This document shows positions 36,436 to 46,800 of a stretch of DNA of 64,000 nt, piece after piece; within the stretch, counting starts at the first letter, position 1; every line of letters begins with the position of its first letter. This DNA comes from Actinomycetes bacterium (GTDB lineage Bacteria > Actinomycetota > Coriobacteriia > Anaerosomatales > JAGXFU01), in NCBI GenBank assembly GCA_024637115.1, contig JAGXFU010000010.1, positions 1-64,000 of the forward strand, in the 5' to 3' direction. The notes beneath the pieces were generated by a model, which worked only from the letters and a program-made list of their open reading frames with translations, had not been told where the DNA came from and searched no databases. The position numbers were made by a program, and so were the translations under genes.

Positions 36436-37149
36436 TTGGCCATCTGGCAGGTGATCAAAGATGTCATCTTTGAGGCGCTGCAGTATCTACATGGAATAAC
36501 AGGGGACTATGGCTTTGCCATTGTTCTGCTCACCGTGTCGATGCGGGCGCTCATGGTGCCACTTACTGCGAAGCAAACAAGATCTACGTACGAGCTGCAG
36601 AGGATCCAGCCTAAGATCAAGGCGCTGCAGAAGAAGTACAAGAACGACAAAGAGAAGCTCCAAGAGGAGACTCTGAAGTTCTATCAGGAGAACAAGGTCA
36701 ATCCTTTTGGCGGCTGCCTTCCTGTCCTGCTGCAGATGCCGATATTCTTGGCGCTGTTCCAGGTTCTCCAGAATGAGTTTCCGCAGTACCTGGAGTCGTT
36801 GGAACCCGTGGCTCAGGAGGCAGCAAAACAATTCTGGATAATTCTTCCAGACCTTACGGCAACCCCACAGTTCATGTATACAGAGCAAGGAGTTGCTGCC
36901 GCTCTCCCCTATCTCACACTGGTAGCGCTGTTTGGGTTGAGTATCTGGTTGCCACAGCAGCTCATGCCGGGCGAGCAGCAGCAAAAGAACACTGCGGCTA
37001 TCATGGGCGTTGTGTTCCTATACTTTGGATGGAATGTCCCGGCTGGCGTACTCGTCTACTGGGTAACTTCAAGCGTGCTGGGCATTGTCCAGCAACAAGT
37101 ATCACTCAAGGTGTACGCGGCAAGAGGGGAAACAGACAATGAGGCGTGA
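36436..37149 (+). CDS. yidC: YidC/Oxa1 membrane protein insertase
   Basis: 237-aa insertase of the short Gram-positive type, without the large periplasmic domain of proteobacterial YidC. It starts at TTG 36436 behind AGGAGG. The conserved arginine of the first core membrane segment is in SMRALMVPLTAKQT, the cytoplasmic hairpin contains KALQKKYKNDKEKLQEE, and NPFGGCLPVLLQMPIFLALFQVL follows. No lipoprotein signal is visible, unlike Bacillus SpoIIIJ. Confidence 0.95.
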   Translation: MAIWQVIKDVIFEALQYLHGITGDYGFAIVLLTVSMRALMVPLTAKQTRSTYELQRIQPKIKALQKKYKNDKEKLQEETLKFYQENKVNPFGGCLPVLLQMPIFLALFQVLQNEFPQYLESLEPVAQEAAKQFWIILPDLTATPQFMYTEQGVAAALPYLTLVALFGLSIWLPQQLMPGEQQQKNTAAIMGVVFLYFGWNVPAGVLVYWVTSSVLGIVQQQVSLKVYAARGETDNEA

Positions 37150-37921
37150 GACGATCGCGGAAGGGCCCAGCGTGGCGGAGGCCCTGGATGTCGCTCTCGA
37201 AGAACTCGGCGTTCAGCAGGATGCTGTTGGCTATGAGGTCATCAACGAGGGTGGCAAGAGACTGTTCGGCCTTGGTAATGATAAGACAGCGAAGGTCAAA
37301 GTCTGGCTGAAGGAATCGTTCGCCAATGAGATCGAGGATGCTAAGCGTTCGGCGCGCGATATGCTCGATGTTGACGAGTCTGAAAGCGACACGACTGAGC
37401 CGCCCGCCGAACTACGGAAAGACTCTTTCGAGCACAAAGAAGTCGGCGATCTTACCGACGAAGAGATGGATCAGGTTGCGGATGAGGCGGTCAGTGCCGT
37501 CCAGTCAATGCTCCAGGGTTTCGGGATTACGGCAAGTATTGAAGAGTACGAAGGGGACGACGGAGAGATCATCCTTGATGTCGTTGGAGATGACCTGGGC
37601 GTATTGATTGGTCGACACGGACGAACCCTCGACGCAATACAGACACTAGCGTCTGCTATCACTAATCGCCGACTCGGCTATCGCTATCCGGTGCTCGTTG
37701 ACATCGAAGGATATCGCAACCGCAGGAGAGTGAAGCTTGAGGAGATAGGTCGCCGTGCGGCAGATCGAGCAGCTCGGCAGAGTGAGGACGTCAAACTGCG
37801 CCCCATGAGCAGTTACGAGCGCAAGGTCATTCACATGTCGTTGCGGGAAGATCAGCGAATCGTTACTGCGAGCGAGGGTGAAGAGCCGTTCAGACAGGTC
37901 GTTGTCAGGCCGCGAGGATAG
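37139..37921 (+). CDS. jag: Jag/KhpB RNA-binding protein
   Basis: 260-aa RNA-binding protein. It has an N-terminal Jag domain (~1-55, with GYEVINEGGKRLFGLG), an acidic linker, a KH domain whose loop reads IGRHGRTLDAIQ (~160), and an R3H domain at the C-terminus (SYERKVIHM). The ATG at 37139 is inside the yidC 3' end with GAGGGG upstream, so translation is coupled. In other bacteria KhpB pairs with KhpA and affects cell-wall synthesis. Confidence 0.94.
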   Translation: MRRETIAEGPSVAEALDVALEELGVQQDAVGYEVINEGGKRLFGLGNDKTAKVKVWLKESFANEIEDAKRSARDMLDVDESESDTTEPPAELRKDSFEHKEVGDLTDEEMDQVADEAVSAVQSMLQGFGITASIEEYEGDDGEIILDVVGDDLGVLIGRHGRTLDAIQTLASAITNRRLGYRYPVLVDIEGYRNRRRVKLEEIGRRAADRAARQSEDVKLRPMSSYERKVIHMSLREDQRIVTASEGEEPFRQVVVRPRG

Positions 37922-37945
37922 TCTCACTCCACAGAATAGTTCTTC

Positions 37946-37968
37946 ATGGGGTCCCGATGGGGCCCCAT
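37946..37968 (+). terminator. Terminator of the rpmH-jag operon
   Basis: ATGGGGTCCC (37946-37955) pairs with GGGGCCCCAT (37959-37968), ten pairs with one G-T, followed by TTTCATTT. It is 25 bp after the jag stop. Confidence 0.78.
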
Positions 37969-38222
37969 TTCATTTGTCAGATCTGCAATCCAAGAGACCG
38001 ACTGACCACTATCGGAATCGGACAGTCCTACAGTGCATCTGTGGCGCCGTGATTCGACAAGATTCCGCTAGTCGGGGATTCTTGTCCACGGGGCTTGTGA
38101 CATATTACGTTGGGCGACCCGAAGGCCTTCTGTACAACTTTCGGCCGATTCAAGCCGGTCAGGATTCTAATTGGGTATCTCGGTCTCTTGCGGCCAACTA
38201 TTCCTCACTCCGGAGTGTGGTA

Positions 38223-38238
38223 TGTTTCACGTGAAACA
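38223..38238. other. parS: parS centromere site 1
   Basis: TGTTTCACGTGAAACA, a perfect match to the bacterial parS consensus recognised by ParB. It is 54 bp upstream of rsmG and about 0.8 kb from parA. The 250 bp before it (37970-38222) shows no gene or other clear element. Confidence 0.97.
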
Positions 38239-38248
38239 AATCGACCTA

Positions 38249-38264
38249 TGTTTCACGTGAAACA
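38249..38264. other. parS: parS centromere site 2
   Basis: A second perfect 16-bp parS palindrome, offset by 26 bp from the first. The close pair would nucleate ParB spreading beside the origin. It lies within the presumed leader or promoter of rsmG, so ParB loading could also affect rsmG-parA-parB transcription. Confidence 0.97.
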
Positions 38265-38276
38265 TACAGGAGGCGC

Positions 38277-38984
38277 ATGGATTCACTGGCCCAACATCTC
38301 GCTCAGAGCAGTATCGAGATCTCAAGCGCCCACCTCGAGCTCATGGAGCGCCACGCTCGCATGGTTATCGCCGGGAACGAGTCGCTCAACCTCACAAGAA
38401 TCGTGGAATGGCCTGCGGTGCTTCGTCTGCACATTCTGGATTCGCTCCTCGCCTTGCAAGAGGTAGATCTCGCGCCTGCCGGCAGCATGCTCGACTTTGG
38501 CTCGGGTGCCGGGTACCCGGGTATCCCCCTAGGGATTGCTACGGGACGGCCCACATGTCTCGTTGAGTCGGTGAAGAAGAAGGCAGCCTTCCTTGCGTCG
38601 GTCTGTGACGAGTTGAGCCTCCAGAACATCACTGTTGAGGCTCTCAGGGTTGAAGAAGTGGCCGATCTCTCCGAATACAGCAAGAGTCAGGCTGTAGTTC
38701 TCGCCCGTGCAGTCAGTCAGCTGCCGTCTCTCGTCGAACTTGCGCGTCCGCTCCTTCTGAAAGGGGGGGTTCTAGTGGCTCTCAAAGCGAACGTCACCGA
38801 TGAAGAGCTGCGCAGAGGAAGCCTGGTCGCATCACGCTTGGGGATGGCGGAGTCGTCGGTTCGCCGCCTGGTTCTGCCAGGAGGCAGTGAACAGAGGGCT
38901 CTTGTCAGCTATGTGTGTCGCGAGCCCTCCGGTGTCAGGCTTCCCCGCCGTGTCGGTCTCGCTCAGAATAGTCCTCTCGCCTGA
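38277..38984 (+). CDS. rsmG: 16S rRNA (guanine527-N7)-methyltransferase RsmG
   Basis: 235-aa SAM-dependent methyltransferase acting on 16S rRNA G527. The SAM-binding loop is LDFGSGAGYPGIPLGI near residue 72, and HILDSLL precedes it as in the family. The ATG at 38277 is preceded by AGGAGGC. It stands directly before parA-parB, the standard order. Confidence 0.95.
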   Translation: MDSLAQHLAQSSIEISSAHLELMERHARMVIAGNESLNLTRIVEWPAVLRLHILDSLLALQEVDLAPAGSMLDFGSGAGYPGIPLGIATGRPTCLVESVKKKAAFLASVCDELSLQNITVEALRVEEVADLSEYSKSQAVVLARAVSQLPSLVELARPLLLKGGVLVALKANVTDEELRRGSLVASRLGMAESSVRRLVLPGGSEQRALVSYVCREPSGVRLPRRVGLAQNSPLA

Positions 38985-39049
38985 CTACTATACGATCGCT
39001 CGTTGTTCTATAATGCTTTGACTGCATAGCTCCGCGAGAGGGGGGTTTC

Positions 39050-39844
39050 GTGTTTGAAGACCATGAGCCACACAAAGGTGGCGCTGCTCGCGTTCTGGCT
39101 GTTGTAAATCAGAAGGGCGGGGTCGGAAAGAGCACCACGGCGGTGAACCTTGCTGCGTGCCTGGGCGGTTTGGGCAAGAAGGTGCTGCTGGTCGACCTGG
39201 ATCCTCAGGGAAACGCAACATCCGGCTTTGGTTTGAATCGCGGAGAGCGTCAACAGTGCGTTTACGACGCGCTCCTGGGGGATGTCCCAGTTGAGCAACT
39301 GATTGAACCCGTTGAAGTCGAACACGTGTTCGTGATACCCGCAACGATCCAACTTGCCGGCGCGGAGATTGAACTCGTGTCCGCGTTCAGCCGAGAAGCC
39401 AAGCTCAAGAGCATGCTCGCTCCAATCAAGGATGATTTCGAGTACATCATCATCGACTGTCCTCCATCTCTTGGACTCCTCACCATCAACGCTCTTACTG
39501 CGGCGGAAGGCTTGCTCATTCCCATCCAGTGCGAGTACTACGCACTTGAGGGCCTTACAAAGCTCCTCGATAGTTTCCGGCTGGTCAGAACTCACCTTAA
39601 TGCCGATCTGACCGTGTTCGGGGTTGTGATGACGATGTACGACTCCCGGACTCGACTGTCGCAGCAGGTTGTCGAAGAAGTTCGAGACTTCTTCGAGGAC
39701 AAAGTATTCGATACGCTCATTCCCCGAACAGTGAGGCTCTCTGAGGCCCCAAGCTTTGGCCAGCCGATAACGCTCTATGATCCCACAGGGAAGGGTGCAG
39801 ACGCCTACCGGAGCCTAGCAGAGGAAGTGGTGTCCCGTGTCTAA
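39050..39844 (+). CDS. parA: Chromosome partitioning ATPase ParA
   Basis: 264-aa Walker-type ATPase (Soj/ParA). The deviant Walker A KGGVGKSTTAVNLA starts near residue 22, and DLDPQGN and IIDCPPSLG are intact. The GTG start at 39050 follows GAGAGGGGGG. A TATAAT at 39009-39014 may be the -10 of its own promoter, though no good -35 is seen. It moves origins by cycling on the nucleoid in response to ParB at parS. Confidence 0.97.
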   Translation: MFEDHEPHKGGAARVLAVVNQKGGVGKSTTAVNLAACLGGLGKKVLLVDLDPQGNATSGFGLNRGERQQCVYDALLGDVPVEQLIEPVEVEHVFVIPATIQLAGAEIELVSAFSREAKLKSMLAPIKDDFEYIIIDCPPSLGLLTINALTAAEGLLIPIQCEYYALEGLTKLLDSFRLVRTHLNADLTVFGVVMTMYDSRTRLSQQVVEEVRDFFEDKVFDTLIPRTVRLSEAPSFGQPITLYDPTGKGADAYRSLAEEVVSRV

Positions 39845-40712
39845 GCGAGGACTAGGAAGGGGCCTTTCGGCGTTGATTCCCAACGCCGGGCAAGAGGAAG
39901 CCGCCCAAGAGCACGAGATGCCATTGGCGCATATCGAGCCTAACCCGGAGCAGCCAAGAACCGACATTAATGAGAGCGCAATCGCCGAGCTCGCCGATTC
40001 GATCAAGAAGGTTGGCCTGCTGCAACCCATCATCATCCGGCCCCATGGAGATAATTACCAAATTATTGCAGGAGAACGCAGATGGCGGGCGGCCAAAGCC
40101 GCAGGGCTGACTACGGTTCCCGTTCGGGTCATGAGCGTCGATGATACGAGTTCCCTGGAACTGGCGTTGATTGAGAATTTGCAGAGGCAGGACCTGAATG
40201 CCATTGAAGAATCTCGAGGCTACCGCAGACTCCTCACTGATTATCAAATGACTCAAGCTGAGCTCGCGGACAAGGTCTCCAAGTCCCGGTCTGCGATCAC
40301 CAACGCTCTCAGACTTCTGGATCTTCCTGAGGAGATCCAGGAGCTTGTATACGATGGCAAGCTGTCGGCTGGGCACGCCCGTGCGGTTCTTGCCGTGCCT
40401 GACGAGGAACTCCGTCTCAAGTTGGGACGTAAGCTCGTTGACGAGGGTCTGTCCGTGCGGGAGGCGGAGAACCTGGCGCGTCTCTTCGCCGCTGGGCAAA
40501 CCGAGCACGCTGCTCGTCCCCAGACCCCCAAGGCCTACAAGATCGCTGCCCGTAAGCTGCGGTTGGTACTCGGAACGAACGTCCGGGTACGCCAGACCCA
40601 GAAGAAGGGCAAGATAGAGATAGACTTTCATGGCGAGGAAGACCTTGAACGCATCTTCCGGCTTCTGACTGAAAGTGGAGAGGCCGCAGTTGAAGGGGGA
40701 GAAGCATCATGA
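39837..40712 (+). CDS. parB: Chromosome partitioning protein ParB
   Basis: 291-aa CTP-dependent DNA clamp that loads at parS. The N-terminal KRGLGRGLSALIP leads into the CTP-binding domain with GERRWRAAK (~80) and ENLQRQDLNAIEE. A helix-turn-helix reads TQAELADKVSKSRSAITN (~140). The C-terminal dimerisation segment is present. The GTG start lies within the parA stop region. Confidence 0.97.
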   Translation: MSKRGLGRGLSALIPNAGQEEAAQEHEMPLAHIEPNPEQPRTDINESAIAELADSIKKVGLLQPIIIRPHGDNYQIIAGERRWRAAKAAGLTTVPVRVMSVDDTSSLELALIENLQRQDLNAIEESRGYRRLLTDYQMTQAELADKVSKSRSAITNALRLLDLPEEIQELVYDGKLSAGHARAVLAVPDEELRLKLGRKLVDEGLSVREAENLARLFAAGQTEHAARPQTPKAYKIAARKLRLVLGTNVRVRQTQKKGKIEIDFHGEEDLERIFRLLTESGEAAVEGGEAS

Positions 40713-41002
40713 GGCGCCTGGAATATTTTGTGATGGGGACGATCACGGGAATCGTTATCGGTGTGCTTGCGGGTCTTCTGTTTGCGCCTTCCAGCGGAGA
40801 GCGTACCCGCAGGCGCCTAGCTGATGAGGCGTTACGCGCAGCAGACGTGGCGCGTTCTGTCGCTGAACGAGCAGAGCACGCGGCCGAAGTGTTCGGTGGC
40901 CGTGTGGACAGGTACCTCGGGCGCGATGAAGAGGTCGCCTGGAAGAAGGTCCAGGAGATACGAGAAGGTGTCCAGCGCTACACTCAGGCCCAGACGTCTT
41001 GA
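40709..41002 (+). CDS. YtxH-like small membrane protein
   Basis: 97-aa protein with an N-terminal membrane span (~9-27) containing GVLAGLLFAPSSGERTRRRL, the form typical of YtxH-domain proteins. The remainder is an alanine-rich amphipathic helix. Its ATGA overlaps the parB stop, so it is coupled to parAB. Function unknown. A structural or envelope-stress role is often suggested for the family. Confidence 0.8.
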   Translation: MRRLEYFVMGTITGIVIGVLAGLLFAPSSGERTRRRLADEALRAADVARSVAERAEHAAEVFGGRVDRYLGRDEEVAWKKVQEIREGVQRYTQAQTS

Positions 41003-41052
41003 GTCATGTCAGACGTGCATGAGACGCTTCCCCTGAAAGGGGGTCGTGAGCC

Positions 41053-43842
41053 ATGCCGCTGACATTGATTACAGGAAGGGCTAACTCAGGCAAGACGGGT
41101 GAGCTCCACGCGGCGCTGAGAGAAGCGCTGCGACTCGGACAGCGTGCGGCACTTGTGCTGCCCAGTGCGCCGGATGTTGAGCGCGCAGCCGAGGAGTTCC
41201 ACTCCGAACAGCTAGAGTCATTATCGATCGTTACCCTCGATTCCTGGATCATGGAAGTCTGGTCACTCTTTGGTGACGGTCGCAGATTCGTCGGCGACGT
41301 CACGCGCAAGGCGTTGCTCACTCAAGCTCTCGATGTCCCTCAGGATCTACATCTCGCTGCAGCGGTCCGAACACCCGGATTCCTCCAACTCCTCGGACAA
41401 TTCGCGAGGGAAGCGAGTCCGAGCAGACGAGCAGAGCAGGCCGATGAGGTCACTGTGGTGATTAGGCGAACACTCGAAACATACTGGCAATTATTGTCAG
41501 ATTCGGGATTGATAGAGCCGCTTGAGGCGGTTGAGGTACTCATCGCCCAGCCACCACGCATCGTGGATCTGGTCGTGGCGAATCGATTCACTGACTTGAG
41601 CGCGCTTCAGGAGGAATTCCTGGTGGGTATGAGCCGTGAGATAGATGTGCGTTTGGCTCTTCCGTGGGAAAAGGCCTTTCCGGCCACAGAGGCGCTGGAC
41701 TCCCTGGTTGGGCGTATTTCCGCACTCGGATGTACGCGCCACATTCCGACACCACCGGCTCGTACGGAGTTGGAGCGACTAGAGAGCTTTCTGTATACAT
41801 CGGTCTCCCAGCCGCTCACATCTGAAGGGCAGGTGCTCCTGGCCGAAGCAGCAGGAGAAGAGGCGGAGATAGCGCTGGCCACGGAAATCGTAGCCGATGA
41901 GATCGAAGCGGGTCGCTCACCGGATCGAATCGCGGTCGTATTCCGTGATGCTTCGAGCCGTCGCAACTCCCTGTTATCGGCCTTTGCGCATTCAGGGATA
42001 CCGGTCTCCCTCGATATCTCGAGGAGCTTCCGAGAAGGGGAGTACGGCCGTGCTGCGCTAGCGCTCCTGTCACAGTGTGGGGCGGGCCATCCAGAGCGCA
42101 TATCATTACTCGGCTTTTTGCTGAGCCCATATTCGTTTGCCGCGTCCGAGGATGTTCAAGTACTCGACGCTCACTGGAGACGCAATCGCACTCAGGGAGG
42201 TGCGCTCATTGCGCAGGCAAAGCAGGCGCTCGGGAGGCGAACTGCTGCGCTCTTGGAGCTGGCGCACAACGTGATGAACTCGGCCGACGTGCATGGACAT
42301 GATAGTGAATGGAAAGATGTGGCAGGACTCATGTTCGCTTCTGCCGAGGAGCGCTTCAGGACTGATGAGTCGAGGCTGCGGAGAGATGCGGCGGCGCATC
42401 GGACGTTTTGCAGGGTCGTCTCCGAGGCGTGCGACGCACGCCGCTTATCCATCGGCCCGGCTGACATTGTTGCTGCGCTGCAGTCGGTTTCCGTTCATGA
42501 GCCGGTAGAGGAGGTGGGGAGTGCCGTTCTTGTCACCGAAGCGCACAGACTGCGGGCTCTTCGCTTCGATGTGGTTATCATCGGCGGTCTCACCGCCTCG
42601 GAGTTCTCCTCGGACAAACCTCCATCGCTAAAGAACGAATTGGCTGAGGGGGTCGGTGCAAAGCATATGGGAGAAGACCGATTGCGGGAGCGCCTCCTGT
42701 TCTACTCGCTGGCTTCACGTGCCAAAGAGAAGCTGATTCTCCTTCGCCAAGTCGTGGATTCCGAGGGACAAGATCGACGACCCTCCGTGTTTTGGGATGA
42801 GGTTGTCGATCTCTATTCGAGACCTGACGGAGATGAGGCCGGACCTCCGGTTCGTCGACTTACGATGATGGACGTGGGGAGTGCCGCGCCCGCGTATGCC
42901 AGGGGACGACGAAGTGAGCGCAATCGTGTCGTTCCACACAGCCTGCCTAACAAGGGGCTCATGGATGATGAGGTTCTTGCCTCGCTGGCATCGCTCGAGG
43001 AGTTCTCGATCACCGAGCTCGAGACATATCTTGCATGCCCGCGGCGCTGGTTTCACGAGAGGATGATCCGTCCTCGCGATCTTGATCGTGAATTCGATGC
43101 GCGTGAGGCAGGCAGCCTCGTCCATAGAGCAATGGCACGATTCTATGAACTCCTGCCGGGGGAGACCGGGGCAGCACGCGTCACGGCGGAGAATATTGAG
43201 CCGGCGCTTTCGCTCGCCGACACAGTACTGTCAGAGGTCAGCCAACGCTCGGTCACTGTTCAGACCCTGACAGAGGAGTTGGCTCTCGCTCGCGCGCACA
43301 AGCGCGTGAGAGCGGCGATACGACAAGATGCGGCTCTCTTGGCATCAATGGTCCCCGTATGCCATGAGTTGGCCTTTGGTGATGCGGTAGGTACCCCTGT
43401 CGACATCGGTGGGGCGCGACTGCGCGGGAGAATCGACCGAGTGGATCAATCCTCCGCCGGTGTTCTTGTGACAGATTACAAGACAGGTAGCGTTCGAGGG
43501 TGGAAGACGTTCGCCCAGAAGCAGTTGATCCAGGTACCGCTGTACGCATGGGTGGCCGGTCAGATCTACGAAACAGAGATACTCGGCGGTGTCTATCGGT
43601 CCTTTTCAAGTGGATCACTACGGGGCTTCTGGCGCTCAGATGTGCTCGATCTGTGCGCCGAAGGCAGCGCTGTGGACGGTGTGGGGCGCGAGGAGATGGC
43701 AGCTGTGATCGCGGATGCACTTGAATTGGCGAAGTGCGCCGTGGCAGGCATTAGAGCCGGAGAGATTCAGGCGTGTCCCGGCTCGAATATGGCGTGCTCT
43801 TTCTGCGAGCTGGCCACCGTGTGCGAGGTGACGTGCCAGTGA
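41053..43842 (+). CDS. addB: AddB-like helicase-nuclease subunit
   Basis: 929-aa protein resembling AddB of the AddAB double-strand-break resection complex. It begins with a Walker A-like ITGRANSGKT at residues 6-15. The helicase part is otherwise degenerate, as in AddB. The C-terminal PD-(D/E)XK nuclease is evident from LVTDYKTG (~810) with QLIQVPLYAW. Cysteines in YLACPRRW and in the final CPGSNMACSFCELATVC are placed to hold the AddB iron-sulfur cluster. The next gene is AddA-like and overlaps by 4 bp. It is rather short for AddB, which usually exceeds 1,100 aa. Confidence 0.85.
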   Translation: MPLTLITGRANSGKTGELHAALREALRLGQRAALVLPSAPDVERAAEEFHSEQLESLSIVTLDSWIMEVWSLFGDGRRFVGDVTRKALLTQALDVPQDLHLAAAVRTPGFLQLLGQFAREASPSRRAEQADEVTVVIRRTLETYWQLLSDSGLIEPLEAVEVLIAQPPRIVDLVVANRFTDLSALQEEFLVGMSREIDVRLALPWEKAFPATEALDSLVGRISALGCTRHIPTPPARTELERLESFLYTSVSQPLTSEGQVLLAEAAGEEAEIALATEIVADEIEAGRSPDRIAVVFRDASSRRNSLLSAFAHSGIPVSLDISRSFREGEYGRAALALLSQCGAGHPERISLLGFLLSPYSFAASEDVQVLDAHWRRNRTQGGALIAQAKQALGRRTAALLELAHNVMNSADVHGHDSEWKDVAGLMFASAEERFRTDESRLRRDAAAHRTFCRVVSEACDARRLSIGPADIVAALQSVSVHEPVEEVGSAVLVTEAHRLRALRFDVVIIGGLTASEFSSDKPPSLKNELAEGVGAKHMGEDRLRERLLFYSLASRAKEKLILLRQVVDSEGQDRRPSVFWDEVVDLYSRPDGDEAGPPVRRLTMMDVGSAAPAYARGRRSERNRVVPHSLPNKGLMDDEVLASLASLEEFSITELETYLACPRRWFHERMIRPRDLDREFDAREAGSLVHRAMARFYELLPGETGAARVTAENIEPALSLADTVLSEVSQRSVTVQTLTEELALARAHKRVRAAIRQDAALLASMVPVCHELAFGDAVGTPVDIGGARLRGRIDRVDQSSAGVLVTDYKTGSVRGWKTFAQKQLIQVPLYAWVAGQIYETEILGGVYRSFSSGSLRGFWRSDVLDLCAEGSAVDGVGREEMAAVIADALELAKCAVAGIRAGEIQACPGSNMACSFCELATVCEVTCQ

Positions 43843-46800
43843 CACTCTCCCTCAACACCGAACAACTGAAGGCGGCCGAGGCTCTCGACGGGCCGGTCAT
43901 GATCAACGCGGGCGCCGGCACCGGAAAGACGCGCACGCTGACAGAACGTCTGGTCCGCGCTGTGGTGCCCGACGCTATTGCGGGTTGGCTCTCGGTCGAT
44001 ACGAGTGAGGTTGTAGCGATCACCTTCACAGAGAAAGCCGCCGGCGAACTCGGCGAACGCGTTCGCGGGACCCTGCGTGACCTGGGCCGGAGCGACCTCG
44101 CTCGTGGCGTCGATACGGCTTGGATATCCACGATCCACTCGTTCTGCAGTCGAATCCTACACAGGCATGCGCTTGAGGCTGGCATTGACCCCGCGTTCAC
44201 CGTGCTGCGTGGGGTGCGTGCCGGAACGGCCCGGGAGAAGGCATTCGAGGATGCCGCTCGCGAACTGCTGCAGTCGCAGCAGGGGGCTGACTTGCTTGAT
44301 GGGTACTCGTACGGAGCTCTCTATCAGGCTGTGGAAGGCGTGCGGTCGGCGGTGTTTGCGCACGGGCTGGATCTCTCGCACGTGGTGGCCGAAGAGATGC
44401 GCCGGCCGTCGGACCTGCTTTCAGAGGCCCGTAGTTACTTCACGCAGGCACACGAGGAACTTCAAACATGTGAGCTCAAGAGCGTGTCTATGTCCGCACA
44501 CGCTGAGCAGTGCGAATCAACCAGCCGAGCGCTATTTGAGATTCCGGATGATGCTGATGCGGCTCAGGTAGGAGCTCTAGTTGGTCGAGCTCTTGGCAAC
44601 TACGCACAGAAGCGAGGCGTGAAGGCGCATGCTGACCTGTGTGCCGACATCGTGGAGACCCGCGCGCGACTCGCGTCTGAGGCTGCTGCGCTTGAAGCCC
44701 ATGACAGCGTAGACGCATTCATTCAACTCGCGCGGCTATATACCGTTCGCTACAGCGCAGAGAAGAACGAACTCAGCGCGCTTGATTTCGATGATCTGCA
44801 GAGCCTGACGCTGCAGTTGCTCAACGAGCGCCCTGAGATCGCTGAGAAGTACAGACACCTGTTCAAACTCGTCATGGTCGATGAATTCCAGGATACGGAC
44901 AGACTTCAACTCGCCCTCATCCGAGCGGTGACTCAGGAGAACCTGTGTACCGTTGGCGACGAGCGGCAGTCGATCTATAGATTTCGCGGGGCGGACGTAC
45001 ATGTGTATCGCGCCCACAATGATGAGATGAGACGTCGGGGCGCTCGTGAGATCGCGCTCACGGTGAACTATCGCTCTCACCCGGGTGTCATCGCGTTCGT
45101 CAATCAGCTGTTTGGAAGTAGGGAGCTATTCGGGCCGGATGGCCTGATCGAACTACACGCCGGCAGGACAGAGCCTGAGATCCCCGCGTTTGGCACGAAA
45201 GAACCCCGCTGCGAACTGCTGCTCGTTGACCAGACGAGCAGTTCGCGGGGACCGGCGCGTCATACAGAAGCCGACGAGGTTGCCACGCGCTTCAAGTCGC
45301 TTCTCGGCAGATTCGCACCGTCACAGATGGTGATACTGCTGCGCTCGTACCGACACGCGGCGGTATATGCCGAGGCGTTGCAGAAACAAGGCATTCCCGC
45401 GCTCATTGTGGGCGGTAGCAGGTTCTTCGGGCTAGCGGAGGTCTCGTACTTGCGGGCGCTGGTCAGGCTCCTGGCTAATCCACACGATGACGCTGCCTTC
45501 GTGCGGTTTCTCGAGTCTCCGCTCGTCGGGCTGAGCCCGGACGGCCTCTGGAGATTGGCGGCCGGAGTCGCCGACAACTCCGGCTCGGGCGGGATGTGGG
45601 CGGCGGCACCGTCCATTACAGGCCTTGTCGCTGCCGATGAGGTGGCGTTGAGCCGCGCCTGTAAGACCTTGCGTCTGGCGCGAGAGCGGGTTGGATCATG
45701 CGGGCTCGACGAGATCATCTTGAGAGTTGTCGAGGAGTTGGACTACGACAGATATCTCCTCGGGAGTGGCGACGTGGGACGGCAAACGTACGCAAACGTC
45801 CTAAAGTTTGCCAGGATGGCCGCCGAGTTCGATCGTCTTGAGCGGGGTGGGCCTGCGGCTTTCGGCGCTCATCTTGATGCGAGCGAACGACTCGGCGAGC
45901 ACGAGAGCCCGGCTGCCTTGTCAGACGATCGTTCGCCCGCAGTGAGAATCATGAGCGTTCACGCATCCAAGGGCTTGGAATTCCCCGTGGTCGCGGTGGT
46001 GGAGCTTGCAGGAGGCGTGCGCGGTGATGAAGGTATCGTGCGGTGTCGGCGCGAAGGAGATCTCCTTCGGGTTGCTCTCTCCGTTGCTTCGTGGGATGGC
46101 GAGTCGGTGCCAAAGAGCCCGCTGTTCGAGGAGATCTCCAAGACCTCCAAGGAAGAGGAGATCGAAGAGGTCAAACGGGTCTTGTATGTGGCGTGCACCC
46201 GCGCTCAGGAGTTCTTACTTCTCTCAGGAAGCACAGGTCTGTCCAAGCCTGCGACCCAAGAGGCCCCTATAGCGTGGATTCGGCGCGCGTTTAGCCTGGA
46301 CGCGTGTGCGGGGGGCGTCGAATCGATTATCAACCTGGAGGCAGGACAGACCGTGCGTGTGAGGTCTGTGCCGGAGGCACCCGTCGAGCAGGACGTGCAA
46401 ATGCTCACTGCGGAGACGAACGATCTTCAGCGAGCTGGCGACATACCGACCCCCTCACGAGAGGTCGCTCCTGCGCTCGCCGTTGATCTAAGCCCCAAAC
46501 CGCATCTTCAACACATTACCTACAGCGACATCGGAGAGTTCGAGACGTGCGCCCTGAAGTATCGAGCGACTCGGCAGTGGCGACTAGGAGCGATCGATTC
46601 TGGCGCGGGCTCCGGGCATCCTCTTGCGTTCGGCTCGGCCCTTCACGCGGTACTTCAAGTGGTGATGGCCGGTCTGGCTCAGGCGGGGGAGCGGACGGAT
46701 CAGATCGCCCGATATCACGGCCTCGCGGACGAGGACCTCGACCGTCTCAAGCACGCAGAGCGAGCGTTCGTTCAGTCGCAGTTGGCGCGGAGCATTCGAG

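Noticed and set aside
37970..38222. Frames spanning the jag-rsmG spacer
   Set aside because: No start signal. The spacer holds a terminator and parS sites and otherwise shows nothing clear.
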